NCBI GenBank assembly: GCA_032433765.1
Contig: JAVIAB010000139.1
Location: 40,011,608 to 40,075,607 of the forward strand
Direction of reading: 5' to 3'
DNA: 64,000 bases
Source of the DNA: Megaustenia siamemsis
Lineage: Eukaryota > Mollusca > Gastropoda > Stylommatophora > Ariophantidae
A program made the translations under genes and the position numbers. Positions 1 to 10,029 of this stretch are shown here, in pieces (position 1 is the stretch's first letter; each line of letters opens with the position of its first letter). The notes beneath the pieces were generated by a model, which saw only the letters and a list, made by a program, of their open reading frames with translations, was not told where the DNA came from and did not search any database.

Positions 1-368
1 TGTCATGAGTGTACGTTATGATGTCTCGTATAAAATGTGTGTGCTGGTGGATGTTTCTGCCCTGTTGATCTTTGTGAATGAGTGTTGCCATGAAGGGTTT
101 TAGTTTGTTTGTTAGTATCTTGTAGTCTGTGTTAAGTAGTGAAATGGGTCTGTAGTTTTTAAGAAGTGATTTGTCTGTGTTGTCTTTGCGGAGTAATGTT
201 ATGTAAGACATATTAAGCTTGGAGGAAGTTGTTTCTTTGTGAATCAGTCTGTGTACATTTTGAGAAGAAGAGGCCTAGGAGAGGAAAGAAATGTTGGAAG
301 AATTCTATTGTGAGGACCGTCAGGTCCGGAGATTTGTTCTTTTGCATTGATTGTATTGCGTTTGTTAT
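1..368 (-). pseudogene. Tx1/L1-like LINE reverse transcriptase fragment
   Basis: The reverse complement encodes the N-terminal part of a LINE RT domain. A stretch reading KNKSP, then EFFQ, then NYRPISLLNTDYKI is the typical start of the RT domain of L1/Tx1-type elements, followed by KLKPFM and a degenerate Q-GR box. A frameshift lies near 240-300 and the coding trace runs into the assembly gap. It resembles the element at 16.9-25.1 kb in lineage, but covers an upstream, non-overlapping part of ORF2. No functional enzyme is encoded. The lineage call rests on motif recognition only. Confidence 0.75.
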
Positions 369-468
369 NNNNNNNNNNNNNNNNNNNNNNNNNNNNNNNN
401 NNNNNNNNNNNNNNNNNNNNNNNNNNNNNNNNNNNNNNNNNNNNNNNNNNNNNNNNNNNNNNNNNNNN
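369..468. other. assembly gap (100 N)
   Basis: Exactly 100 consecutive N, the usual placeholder for a scaffold gap of unknown size. Any reading frame crossing it is an artefact. Confidence 0.99.
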
Positions 469-1140
469 ATATGTAACTATGTACTAACCTATCCTATAGA
501 AGAGACCTATATATTTCTTTTAATTGTGTATTTTTTTAACAAGTGAGTAACACTGTATATTTAAATATACACATAATTATAGACTTTACCAATTAGAGTA
601 TTTACGTTACTACTTAGTTTAACTAATTAAATTTACTACACCTTATTAATTAATAATTATAAAAAACTTACCATTCTGAGTTCAGAACTGCTCGTGAGTA
701 GTTCGTTTAGTAGACCGTAAAGTAAGCGATCCTTTTCGATTGTCATTTAAACGAATTGCCAATAAAACTATACATGATTCTGGTATATAAAACAGTTGAT
801 GATAATTAAAAATACTCCACTGCAAGATGTTATGTTATTGTATCGATCAAACAACAGTTTTTACAACAAACTAAGAGACTCGAATGGACTGAAGGGATAA
901 CTTTTTCTGTTGCCATTGCTTACATTGACAGCGGAAGTACTAACTTCAACTGTATTAGTTTAAAGAAATAGAATGTTTGTTTTCTCTTGGAGTAAATTTT
1001 CTTAAATATAAAATTTCCCATGAAATAAATTATGTTTCAATGCTAATAAATAATAAAAGGCATCATAATGAATAATTCATTGATATGCATTTGTAATTTT
1101 TGATATTTTATAATATTTATAGATATTATTATAATCAATA
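469..1140. other. AT-rich unassigned sequence
   Basis: AT-rich sequence with no convincing reading frame, repeat family or RNA gene that I recognise. It ends directly at the first tRNA-Pro-like sequence. Confidence 0.5.
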
Positions 1141-1209
1141 GGCTCGTTGGCTAGGGTATGATTCTCGCTTTGGTGCGAGAGGTCCCGGGTTCAAATCCCG
1201 GACGAGCCC
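1141..1209 (+). pseudogene. tRNA-Pro (TGG) pseudogene
   Basis: 69 bases very close to the 72-base tRNA-Pro at 33019. The acceptor stem and the T-arm/B-box GGTTCAAATCC are intact. Compared with that copy it lacks one base in the A-box/D-arm, one G of the D-loop and one G of the anticodon loop, so the loop has six instead of seven bases. The anticodon triplet would read TGG. A T-run follows at 1213. The shortened anticodon loop makes a working tRNA unlikely. Confidence 0.75.
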
Positions 1210-1269
1210 GACATTTTTTTATTTTTATTTGAAGTGATTTCTTCTTTCCTTTTTTTTTTTAAATCTGAT

Positions 1270-1577
1270 TGAATGCAGTGATTTTAGAACAATAAGCCTA
1301 ATGAGCCAAGTAACAAAAATTTTACTAAAAGTTATACAGGGAAGGATTCAGAATAAAATCAATACTGATTAGATGAGCAACAATTTGGATTCAGCAAAAA
1401 CATTGCACAAAAGAAGCCATATTTAGCATGAGAATATTGATTGAAAAGTACATAGAAGTGGAAAAACCATATATGCCTGCTTCATAGACTACACCAAGCT
1501 TCGATAGAATACACCATAATCAACTTATAGACTGCCCAAAGGAATAAATCTAGACGACACAGACTACGACTAATATG
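1270..1577 (+). mobile_element. LINE-B RT fragment, left part of a split copy
   Basis: This part is collinear with 13,666-13,970 of the better LINE-B copy. It covers the RT segment with the QQFGF-like box and the CFIDYTKAF box carrying the first catalytic aspartate. Several single-base losses and stops break the frame. The copy stops after ACTAATATGT and resumes at 2723, so the material between is a later insertion. Confidence 0.85.
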
Positions 1578-1895
1578 TAGAGGAGGCGAAGACGCATCTC
1601 CCAGCACCAGAGCTGGAAGTTGTCACGACCCACAGCTGATGGCTTGCGCCAGATCGGTGAAAAAAATCATCCAGACCCTGCTCCACCTCTCCGTGGTGCT
1701 CTAGTAACAGATCAACCTGTCTAGTCTGGCCAAATGTGCAGGGATCGAAGAGGGAAGACAACCCGCACTCAAAAATGTCGGATGTGTTGGGCTGAAAGGC
1801 GCAATATAACAGTTATACTGCAAACCACAACACAACGCAGACACGTCACTACGTCCTTGTAAGGCGGATGATGAAGAGGAATATTCTAGTCTACC
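1578..1895 (+). repeat. S3 SINE-like repeat (diverged copy)
   Basis: Shares most of its length with the copies at 29,474 and 32,401. Recognisable blocks are GCTGATGGCTTGCGCC, CCACCTCTCCGTGGTG, CAAACCACAACACAACGCAG and GCGGATGATGAAGAGG. Small deletions are scattered through it. It runs into the RNase H LINE piece that follows. No tRNA-like head is visible in any copy of this family. Confidence 0.8.
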
Positions 1896-2722
1896 ACACG
1901 ATACTCTAAATACTTTTTCAAGGGGACTTTCTCGTGTATTGTCACACTCGACAGGAGAAGTAGGGAACAGAACCCGGTCGTGGTTAATGCTGAGGTCAAT
2001 GGTCTCATCTGCGATAACACCGATGAGAAAGATGCAGTCATCTATACAGACGGATCTGTAATACGACACCAAAGAAGTGCATGAGCTTTACAGCACGCTC
2101 GCAGGCAGAATAGTCAAGGAGGACAGTGGTGCATACGTCATGGCCACGAGTAGCAAGACAACGGAGGCGATGGCAGTGACCAAGGCATCAATGGTTAGAG
2201 TCACAAGACTACACCCACGCATGTATACTGAGTGATTCGATGAGCATGATTTAAAAAGTGGAGCAGGCTCTGTACGCATGCAATGGGTAGAGTCGTTGCA
2301 GAAATCCAAAATACGTAAGGTCACCTTTGTCTATGCCCTGGACATGCGGGAGTACGAGGAAATGAGAGAGCGGACAGGCTGGCTAGCTGCGCTGTCGTTG
2401 AGGACGGGCAACCAATGGATCGGGCGGACATCATCAATGCCCTCCGAGATGTGGGAAGAGCACATGACCTCGACAAACACAGATCCACGTCACTTCTTCG
2501 GATGATGGAGATGGGATTAAGATGGGCACAGCCAGAATGAGAAACTTAGTGGGCGTGTAAGAAGACCTACCAACCAACATAGAACTGGAGTCGTCAGTCG
2601 CGGACACTGAGTGGAATTGCTGAGGAGGGGATCTGAGCACCTATGGACATGTTCGGAATGCAATGATGATGACCCGCAAATAACTCAATATCTTTAGTCG
2701 TCGGGCGAACGCAACCAACCAC
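1896..2722 (+). pseudogene. RNase H domain and 3' end of a LINE (LINE-H), broken
   Basis: Joined across frames, this encodes the C-terminal RNase H domain of a LINE polyprotein. VIYTDGSV near 2035 holds the first catalytic aspartate, ACILSDSMSM near 2220 a second, and a VRGNERADRLA-like stretch near 2350 the last motif in degraded form. The coding trace ends in NDDDPQITQYL and a stop near 2698, then GTCGGGCGAACGCAACC. RNase H would remove RNA from the hybrid during retrotransposition. At least four frameshifts or stops make it inactive. Its 3' tail matches the tail of the S3 repeats, suggesting S3 used this machinery. Confidence 0.8.
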
Positions 2723-3700
2723 CATGTAATTTGTACTGGGAGCAAACAGCAATAATAAAATATAACAAGGAGAACTCTACACCCATAGATATAAAAAGAG
2801 GAGTAAGGCAAGGATGCATCCTATCACCAAGCTTGTTTAATCTATACACTGAACAAATCTTTAAAACATCTCAGAGATGCCAGGCCTAAACATTAATGGA
2901 AAGATAATCAATAACCTAAGATATGCTGATGATACTGAACTACTAGCAGAAAATCCTAAAGACCTACAACAATTGTTTAATGTGATAAACATAACAAGCA
3001 AAAAATATGGACTAGATATGAATATAAAAATACTAAAACTATGATCATAAACAAAGAAAATTCTCAAGACCTACAAGTAAATATCACAGTTGAAGGAATA
3101 CATCTGGAGACTGTTCAAAGCTACAACTACCTTGGACATACTATAACGAACGATGGAAATGTAAAATTGAAATAAACAAAAGATAGGTATGACAAAAAGT
3201 AATTTTTAATGCCATGAAAAGTATACTAACAACAAAACAAATAACAGTAGGGCTGAAGCTAAGAATAGCAAGATGTTACATCTTCTCAATATTCCTGTAT
3301 GGTACAGAAACATGGACATTAGACAAGAAAACAGAACAGAAAATTGAAGCCTTTGAAACGTTTATTTATAAAAGAATAGGTAGTTGGATGGAAATAAAAG
3401 AAAACAAACGATGAAGTTTTAAAACAACTAAAAATAAAAGAGAACTACTAAATACAATTAAGACAGACAAATGACATTTTTGGGACACGTTAAAAAAAAC
3501 AACAGCTACTAAAAGTAATATTGGAAGGGAAAATACAAGGCAAAAGAGCAGAGGCAGACCAGACTAAAATAGACGAGTAACATCAAAAGATGGACAAGTC
3601 AATCTATGACAGCCTGCACCATCAAAGCAAGAAACAGAGTGGAATGGCGATCCATGGTAGCCAACCTTCTTTGCGGAGACGGCACTCGATGATGATGAAT
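2723..3700 (+). mobile_element. LINE-B, right part of the split copy (RT palm to 3' end)
   Basis: Resumes exactly where 1577 stops in comparison with the copy at 12,884-14,953. It contains the GVRQGCILSPSLFNLYTEQI box near 2800, the YADDTELL catalytic box near 2925, the IFLYGTETWTLDKKTEQ stretch near 3285, and the 3' terminal ARNRVEWRSMVANL-like end, closing in GATGATGATG. Frameshifts occur near 2865, 3030, 3165 and 3410. Together with 1270-1577 it forms one decayed LINE-B insertion about 1.3 kb long. Confidence 0.88.
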
Positions 3701-3749
3701 CTGATTTGTCATTACTCTACAGTACACTACGTAAATAATTCAGTATATG

Positions 3750-4015
3750 AGGTTTTCGAAAAAATAGAGCTCCTAAGAAACATCAGAAAGAATAATCAAC
3801 ATTGTGCAGGCATTTCATGAGAAGAAGAAAGTTGGAATACTTGCTCGCAACTGACAAAATACAGGGAGAGATTGCGGATTAGAAAAGAGAAGATACTGGA
3901 TAGCTTGGTGTCATGGCACGGAAAACAGTCCACAACTGATTTGTAGAATGTACTGTGGAAGGACATGAACGCCTACGCTAAGCGGTATGGATATGGTGGA
4001 AGGTGCTGATAGCAA
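3750..4015 (+). mobile_element. LINE-C 3' end fragment (diverged)
   Basis: Distantly matches the 3' coding end of LINE-C. A stretch reading EKILDSLVSWHGKQSTTDL is followed by WKDMNAYAKRYGYG, the position where better copies have RDMITYA-RPGT. In-frame stops are present. Only the last roughly 80 codons of the element remain. Confidence 0.6.
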
Positions 4016-4104
4016 TTACATTCTTCATTTTTTGTTATTTTTTTCTAGAAAATAATGCATTCTGAATCAATTACAAAACTAATGAAATTAACGTATTATG
4101 ACAA

Positions 4105-4378
4105 TTCCTGTGTGTTACCGGGGCCTCATTATGAGGGAGAGCAAAGAATAGTGACACTGTGACCTTCCAGGCATGTCGTAAGAGGCGACTAAGGAGGTTG
4201 ATCGATGGCTTGACAAGCTGTCATTGTAAAAAATATTGTTATGGAAACAGCGCCATATATTTTAAAGCAGTGATCTCTGCAATATGTGCCATTTTGGCAC
4301 GCAAGGTTTCTGGTTTAGAGATTGTGGTTTTGCCCTATGTGCTGTCTTCGGCTCGAAAGGACAATAGATAGATAGATC
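4105..4378 (+). repeat. S5 SINE-like repeat with GATA tail
   Basis: Two blocks recur elsewhere. CTTCCAGGC-TGTC-TAAGA recurs at 37,645. GCCATTTTGGCACGCAAGG plus TCTTCGGCTCGAAAGGACA recurs at 5,487-5,565. The copy ends in a short GATA run, as expected for a SINE 3' tail. A promoter head is not obvious. The family assignment is mine. Confidence 0.6.
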
Positions 4379-4635
4379 ATGACATAAACTGAAAGGAAAT
4401 AGCATTTATATGTTGCTCCTCTACCAGTGCAAAAGAGCAATTCCCTTCACTCTTTCCTTGCCTTCATGTCACACATTGTCAATTATACGAGTAGCCATGC
4501 TGTCCATCACTTGAAGTTATGCCTTTCTCTCATTTAATCTTTTACGTTCCTTTTCAGGGTGTTTTCCGTAAATTATTGTGGCTGTTCATATGCACGAAAG
4601 GAAATTACATTTGTCTTGTTTGAATTGTATGAAAT

Positions 4636-4670
<35 letters not shown>

Positions 4671-4984
4671 CACTTTCAGCTGTTTCTTATGCCGAAGATG
4701 GGGATGTGTCGGACTGAAGTGCGCAAAATTGGTGTCTCAAGTAATGTTACTGACCGTTGCGCTGTCAGTTGTGATAGCACTGGAATACCGGGTATAACTG
4801 GACAATATCACTACAGCTGTACCATAACTTCCATAGAGCAGTGATACAGTAGACACCATCCTAATGCATTATGCAAGGAAATGAGTATGCGTACACACAG
4901 ACCAGCTAAAGAAGGAAAGAAACAACCACAAAAAGAGGAACTTATCTGCTATGAAGAAGCCAAGTTCATCATTAAAAGGGCAGT
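4379..4984. other. unassigned sequence with a poly-T tract
   Basis: No gene or recognised element. A pure T run of about 33 bases lies at 4638-4670 and could be the tail of a minus-strand retroposed sequence, but I cannot match what follows it. Confidence 0.5.
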
Positions 4985-5333
4985 CATCATCATCATAATC
5001 ATCAAGTACCATGCCTGCTGGCGTAAGTGAGCATGTCTCTCCAGAACTTTTGATATCGACAGGTATTTATAATTTCTGTTGTTGACCTTCTGCCAAGCCA
5101 TTCTATTAAGATGAATGGTATAATTTTCTCTTTTCTTCCCTCTGTCTCTTCGTTCCTCGATTTTCCCAGTTGCTATAATATATTCCAGTATTCCAGCTAT
5201 CCCATGCTCATTACATAACCAAAAAATTATGATTGTGTCTTCCTAATATTGGAAATTAGCCCGCTCTTTGCTTTGGCCTCTTTCAAAATGTTTTCTTTAC
5301 TCTTCCTAGCTGTCCATCGTATTCTCAACATTC
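4985..5333 (-). mobile_element. LINE-C 3' end fragment, minus strand
   Basis: The reverse complement matches the 3' coding end at 60,240-60,590, including the EYIVTTGKIEG-like and RDRKLWRDMITYA-like stretches. The GAT-repeat terminus lies at its left edge (CATCATCATAATCATC). It is 5'-truncated and carries frameshifts. A second 5'-truncated copy like this is at 52,859-53,123. Confidence 0.82.
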
Positions 5334-5457
5334 TTTACAACAGTGCAAAGTGGAACAAGACAAGCCAAAACGCTATTACCAACTGTCCGGGAAAGACCTA
5401 GTTTTTTTTATATATACCTATACTTTCATATTTCCCCATTTTTTCTGTCCTGCAATA

Positions 5458-5582
5458 TGTTTTTAGAAGCAGTGATCTTTGCAATATATGCCATTTTGGC
5501 ACGCAAGGTTTTTGTTTTTGAGATTGGTTCTGTCCTATGTGCCGTCTTCGGCTCGAAAGGACAGTAGATAGTAGATAGATAT
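5458..5582 (+). repeat. S5 repeat, right part
   Basis: Close match to 4262-4378, sharing GCCATTTTGGCACGCAAGG and TCTTCGGCTCGAAAGGACA and ending in TAGATAGTAGATAGAT. The left block present at 4105 is absent. Confidence 0.7.
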
Positions 5583-5699
5583 GTAGCACATATCTCTCTC
5601 ATTTCACCATTTCATCTCTTAAACCTTTGTCCACTTCTCCTTAACTCACCTGTCCAAATCATCCTAGATGTAGTAGTATTTATCTGTGTTTCATCGTTT

Positions 5700-5802
5700 G
5701 TTGTCGTTGTTCTAGTTTTCTGAAAAAGGCCGCATGTTGGCCGAAACGGCAGTATTTTGTTGTGTTCCTTTATTTTGTAAAGCTGTCACCATACCTTGTA
5801 GC
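5700..5802 (+). mobile_element. Penelope-like element tail with hammerhead-like core
   Basis: Contains CTGAAAAAGGCC, then GCATGTT, then GGCCGAAACGGC: a short GGCC/GGCC stem closed by a loop and followed by GAAAC. About 45 bases downstream is AAAGCTGTCACCATACC. The same two blocks in the same order end the Penelope-like element at 12,780-12,850, so this is probably a solo tail of that family. Hammerhead ribozymes are known in Penelope-like elements, but this copy departs from the CTGANGA consensus. Confidence 0.55.
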
Positions 5803-7150
5803 AGTGTACGTTACACCCCTCTACTGGCTCCCTGTATTCATATTAGCTTATATCTCCCCAAGCACTCATAGAAAGGAGAACATATGTTTTGCTAAACATT
5901 TTTTTTCCTTTCGATTGCTGTTTCAAATTAGTCCGGGATTTGTTTGTTTGTTTGTTTAAGTATGTCCCCTTGTTTGACAGTAAAAGTAATTACCAAACAC
6001 AACACAAAACTGTTAAGACTAAAGTATTCCTGCTTGCCACTCGCCAGTTTTCAGTGGACGCCGAGTTCGCCAGCGAGAGAGGGTGGACATTAAAAAAAAA
6101 ATTATTTATTTTAATTTTTTTGGGCGGGAGGCGGAAAGGAAGGAGGGAGTGAGGCGACGTGTAAGGAAGACGCATTTTAACGGATGTCGCAGCTGCTGCG
6201 CGATTGAAGACGATTTCTTTCAAAATGCGTGTTGTTTTGTGTTCTCTGTGGACACGTCCGTCGGTCTTATCTTCCAAAGTTGGATTATCTTTAGTAAGAA
6301 TAAGATACCCTAATATATTTTACTTTGTTATTATTTGTATATTATATGTCATTATACATTATACCTAATTATTATTCTCTTTTTAATGTCTGTAAATCCA
6401 GTATAAAAGTTTCGTAATTAGTCAGTCATCATCATCATCATGTACCCTGCTGGTTGGCGTAGGCGATCATGTCCCTCCACAATCTTCTATCTACAGTGCA
6501 TCGTATCAGTTCTGTTGTTGACTGTTTTCCATGCCATGACACCAAGCTATCCAGTATTTAATTAGTCAGTAGCATTATGTAATAAGAGTAGTAAGATGCA
6601 TGCGATTTTATTGAAACAGTCTTGCACTTCGCTTATATTTACTAAATCAGAACATGTAAGTAAGGTTTTCTTGACGATGTTGTTCATCAATAAAAATGTA
6701 TCTGTTTCATTATTCAAACATTTTAAATAAATTAGCTAATTTGCTGGCGATTTAATTAAAACTATTGGCTATTATTTAATTATTTTTTTTTTAAACTGCT
6801 AGTGTAGTTTTCATTATTTATATTATGTTAAGTGATGGTCTTTCAATTGATAATGATCGCACCTGTTTTGAAATTGAATCATTTATGATATCAAAGCTCG
6901 GTGTTGTAGTAACGGTATGTAAAAATGATGACCAGAAGCTTCTATTATGTTACTTGAGTAGTGATGGGGGATGGACAGGGTGATATACAATCTAGATGCA
7001 AGATTTGTGGAATTCTCGATTGCAGTGAAGAGAATAGAATAGTCTAATATAATTGAGTGCCGATACTTTTTACTTCATCATCTCTTTTCTACTGATCTAT
7101 TTTGCCTTTTTTTTTACATTGATCGATACATGATGTAGCTATGTAAACCG
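5803..7150. other. unassigned AT-rich sequence with one LINE-C scrap
   Basis: Mostly AT-rich DNA with no supportable gene. At 6428-6560 the minus strand is a LINE-C 3' end (CATCATCATCATCATGTACC, then GGCGTAGGCGATCATGTCC) of about 130 bases. The longest open frames here (5990-6277 minus, 5889-6152 plus) overlap each other and show no recognisable domain. Confidence 0.5.
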
Positions 7151-7156
7151 TTGCTC

Positions 7157-7312
7157 CCGATATCTCTGGGCCTGCCCGCTGAAGGAGGATCGCCCAAAAG
7201 ATTGTGACGTTTTCAGCATTACGAGCAGGGGCGGTTGTGGATAAAAAGACGTCACAAGCATTGGGGTGTTTACGGGGCAACCCCCTCAGCGGGCACGCTC
7301 AGAGATATCGAG
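7157..7312 (+). mobile_element. MITE-like inverted repeat element, copy 1
   Basis: The left end CGATATCTCTGGGCCTGCCC and the reverse complement of the right end CGATATCTCTGAGCGTGCCC form TIRs of about 30 bp that continue into GCTGA-GG. The interior includes GTGACGTTTTCAGCATTACG and a GACGTCAC block. It has no coding capacity. This is the structure of a non-autonomous DNA transposon. Superfamily and TSD are unclear. Confidence 0.65.
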
Positions 7313-7384
7313 GATGACGTGTGAGCACACACAAAATGATGGCTGTCATACTCTTTTAACACTAAATGAACCAATGCCATCTAT

Positions 7385-7520
7385 ATTTCGCAAGCCTGCC
7401 CACTGAGGGGGTTTTCCTGGAAAACAACGGCTGACGTCATTTTACCCACAAAGACCCCTGCTCACCATGACGAAAACGTCACGAGCTTTGGGTGGTCTCA
7501 GGCTTGAGAGATATAGTTAG
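7385..7520 (-). mobile_element. MITE-like element, copy 2, opposite orientation
   Basis: Compared with the reverse complement of copy 1, it shares the CCTGCCCACTGAGGGGG end, the GACGTCATTTTACCCACAAA block and ACGAAAACGTCACGAGCTTT. The two copies therefore lie about 75 bp apart, head to head. The right end retains GAGAGATATAG, a shortened TIR. Confidence 0.6.
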
Positions 7521-7837
7521 AACGAGCGATGTCATATAGTTCATGTAGGGTGAAGAATGAGAGAAGATATAATATAAAAGCTGGAGCGTAGTGGAAAGAG
7601 ATCACAGCGCGTATGAAAATATCAGTGTCATATAAATTATTTATACATACTGCTTTGGCTCCCCACCTCTCCCCTAATCCTCCCTGATAAAAGTAATAGC
7701 AATAGTGTAATCTCTACACATATGTATATGTTGTAACTATAGGAAGGCTCGTTTGACGTGTGAACTACCTTTGTAACGCTCGGAGACAAATCATGATAAA
7801 TGTAGATTATTATACAGGGAAACTTCCGAGGCGATAA

Positions 7838-7980
7838 TCAGTTCAGAGGAAGGGTATGTTTACAGCACTAGGAAAAATGGCAGTTAATCAACAACAGAAA
7901 AAGAAAAAAACAATATATGATCCTAAGCAGGATCGAACTTGCCACGAAAAGCCAAACGCTAGGTAACACTGCCAACTCGG
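7838..7980 (-). repeat. S4 SINE-like repeat
   Basis: Shares GTATGTTTACAGCACT, AATCAACAACAGAAAAA and CACGAAAAGCCAAACGCTAG with 9838-10,010, and its first half with 28,978-29,056. Read on the minus strand, the right part (AGTTGGCAGTGTTACCTAGC and AAGTTCGATCCTGC) looks like a decayed tRNA with A- and B-box spacing. I read it as the promoter head of a tRNA-derived SINE. Confidence 0.55.
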
Positions 7981-7993
7981 CTATATATATATA

Positions 7994-8069
<76 letters not shown>

Positions 8070-8086
8070 AGAGAGAGAGATATCTT
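7981..8086. repeat. TA/TG and AG microsatellite
   Basis: A run of (TA)n with (TG)n interruptions followed by (AG)n. Open frames through it are low-complexity artefacts. Confidence 0.95.
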
Positions 8087-8119
8087 TGTCAATAATAATA
8101 ATGTTGTTTTATATATGAA

Positions 8120-8985
8120 GCTAGAATTTTTTTCTTCAATATTCTTTATTTCGTTTTAAAAGTCAACACATTGCATTATACAACATTAATTACATTTATA
8201 TGATTCGATGATGATGAAGAATGTTACATATGTTTTCGATGTAATTAAGAGTTGAATAATACATTACACCACACGACCAAAGAGTTTAAATACAGGAGCG
8301 CTAGAGGTGACAATAAAGTACGAGCACCCCGACGTCTGTGTTTTTGGGAGGTGTCACGTCTCGTTGGTCTCTGTAAAGATAACTTGCTTTATGGCTGGCG
8401 TCTTTCGCCTGTTGCCACCAAATGTAGCAAACAAGGGGGAAAGAAAAGACTTGAAAGATGTGTCTTTCTATTTGAATATTTTTGAAAAGAATTCATTCAT
8501 TCACATTCGTTCATTCATTCTCACAAATTAAATTTTATTGTTTTAAAATGGACATTGATTTTTTGTTGTAAATCTGTAAAAACAGGTTGCCAGTAAAAGT
8601 TTTAAATTGGTAAATGGCAGCATTTCTGCAGGCACACACTAAATTTATGTATTCCGATAGCAGAATTAGGGATTTAGTGTTGGATTGTTGTTTTTGGCAG
8701 TGTGTTGAGCGTGATAAATCTGTATATTTCTACCTTCTGTGTAGTGTGTGTTTCTCTAGTGTGTGTTGTAACTCCGTTCTTGCTGGTATGATTGTGCTTC
8801 ATTCGTAGAATATGTGTTCTTCTGTTTCTTGTATGTTTCGTCTGCAAAGTTGGCATCTGGCTGTCTGTCCTAATATGTGAGCTTCTCTTTCTGTTGTGGG
8901 TGTCATGCTGTATATGAGTGTGTATGTGACTTCCCTTGCTTTGGGAGCGATGTGTCAGAAATCTCATTTCACTTGTTTGCATTTT
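8120..8985 (-). mobile_element. Tx1-like LINE 3' end (ORF2 C-terminus and 3' UTR)
   Basis: Runs parallel to 16,890-17,067 and then 23,920-24,580 of the large Tx1-like element. Shared landmarks are TTCATTCATTCTC, AAATGGACATTG, GGCAGCATTTCTGCA, AGAATTAGGGATTTAGTGT and TGTTCTTCTGTTTCTTGTATG. The coding end includes the zinc-finger-like CQLCRRN region, here frameshifted. Its 3' UTR has the flanks of the 92-bp satellite but only about one degenerate unit between them (about 8310-8370). It is therefore a comparison point for the array at 17-24 kb. Confidence 0.85.
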
Positions 8986-8989
8986 ATTT

Positions 8990-9182
8990 TCTTTTTATTT
9001 TCTAATGTCCGTGTTTCTGCGCCATACAAAAATGTTGAGAAGATATAACATTTTGCTATTCTTAGTTTTAGCTCCGGTGTTATCTGTTTTGATGTTAGCA
9101 TATTTTTCATGACATTAAAATTACTTTTTACCATTCCTATTATCTTGTTTATTTCAGTTTTACATTTTTCATCACTGGTTAT
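8990..9182 (-). mobile_element. LINE-B fragment, minus strand
   Basis: The reverse complement matches 14,400-14,590 of LINE-B (IGMAKSNFNAMKN and MAKCYIFSIFLYG-like stretches). It breaks near ATCACTGGTTATTTATGAAA, where a plus-strand fragment of the same family follows within 45 bases. Confidence 0.8.
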
Positions 9183-9224
9183 TTATGAAAGTACAAATTC
9201 TCGAAAATAATAAAATGCAATAAG

Positions 9225-9392
9225 TAAAGTAGATAGAGGCAGACTAAGACTAGCATGTACGAGTAACATACAAATATGAAATATCACAACCTGCACTTTG
9301 AAGCAAGAGACAGGACAGAATGACGTTCCATGGTAACCATCCCTTCGATGGAGAGAGACGGTCAATGACTATCATAGCAGATTGATTAAATG
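9225..9392 (+). mobile_element. LINE-B 3' end fragment, plus strand
   Basis: Matches the last 170 bases of LINE-B: AGAGGCAGACTAAGACTAGC, ACGAGTAACAT, CTTTGAAGCAAGAGACAG and CCATGGTAACCATCC. The GAT terminal repeat has decayed. Together with the preceding fragment it looks like one 3' end whose 5' portion is inverted, the form left by twin priming. Confidence 0.8.
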
Positions 9393-9394
9393 TT

Positions 9395-9837
9395 ATGAGT
9401 TATGTACAAATAATTAAAGAATTGTTGAAGACGTTAATTTTTATGTTAGAACAGATACATGATTTACAGAGCCTTCAACCACTTGGAGTGACCCTCTGTT
9501 TGATGTTTGGAGCCTCGTTACACCTTGAGCCTTCTCGTGCCTGTGGTTCAGCGTCTAACCTCAACGCCTGGTTTCACTGTTTTCCATGCCCGCTTGACCT
9601 GGCACGGACGTACAGCACAACCACCCTGGGCTTGTAAGGTTGGACTTGTCCGACTGCCTGGAGGCGATGAAAGGGAATCCCCCTACTGTGTCGGCCCGTG
9701 CTGGGTGCACTGCCCTTGTCTAATACTAATGGCCATTGATCAATGACCAATTGTTGGGCGATCCGGGATTCGCTTCCCTTCGCAGGTACATGTGTATGAT
9801 GATTAGTGGAGAATAATACTCCGTCTCGCGCCCTGTC
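9395..9837. other. unassigned sequence, moderately GC-rich
   Basis: Contains two overlapping frames of about 80 codons (9395-9637 and 9507-9746) with no domain I recognise. The base composition differs from the AT-rich surroundings, so it may be an unclassified repeat. Confidence 0.4.
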
Positions 9838-10012
9838 TTAATGCCCAGTGAATCAATTCAGAGGAAGAGGTATGTTTACAGCACTCGGAAAAAATGACAA
9901 ATAATCAACAACAGAAAAAAATATGGACCAAGGCAGGATGGAACCCGTACTCAGTGGCACAGCGCCTTGCCACGAAAAGCCAAACGCTAGGGAACACTGC
10001 CACTCCAGGCCC
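9838..10012 (-). repeat. S4 SINE-like repeat, longest copy
   Basis: Starts with AATCAATTCAGAGGAAGAGG, found identically at 28,983. It continues through the AATCAACAACAG block to CACGAAAAGCCAAACGCTAG. On the minus strand, GGGTTCCATCCTGCC and CAGTGGCAGTGTTCCC are placed like the B- and A-boxes of a tRNA-like head. Confidence 0.6.
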
Positions 10013-10029
10013 ATTGCGAGCTATTGTGA

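Noticed and set aside
229..546. A 105-codon frame at the left edge
   Set aside because: It runs through the 100-N gap and overlaps antisense LINE coding.
1141..1209. Functional tRNA-Pro gene
   Set aside because: The anticodon loop is one base short and the D-arm lacks two bases.
7868..8159. Frames with tyrosine-isoleucine runs
   Set aside because: TA/TG microsatellite.
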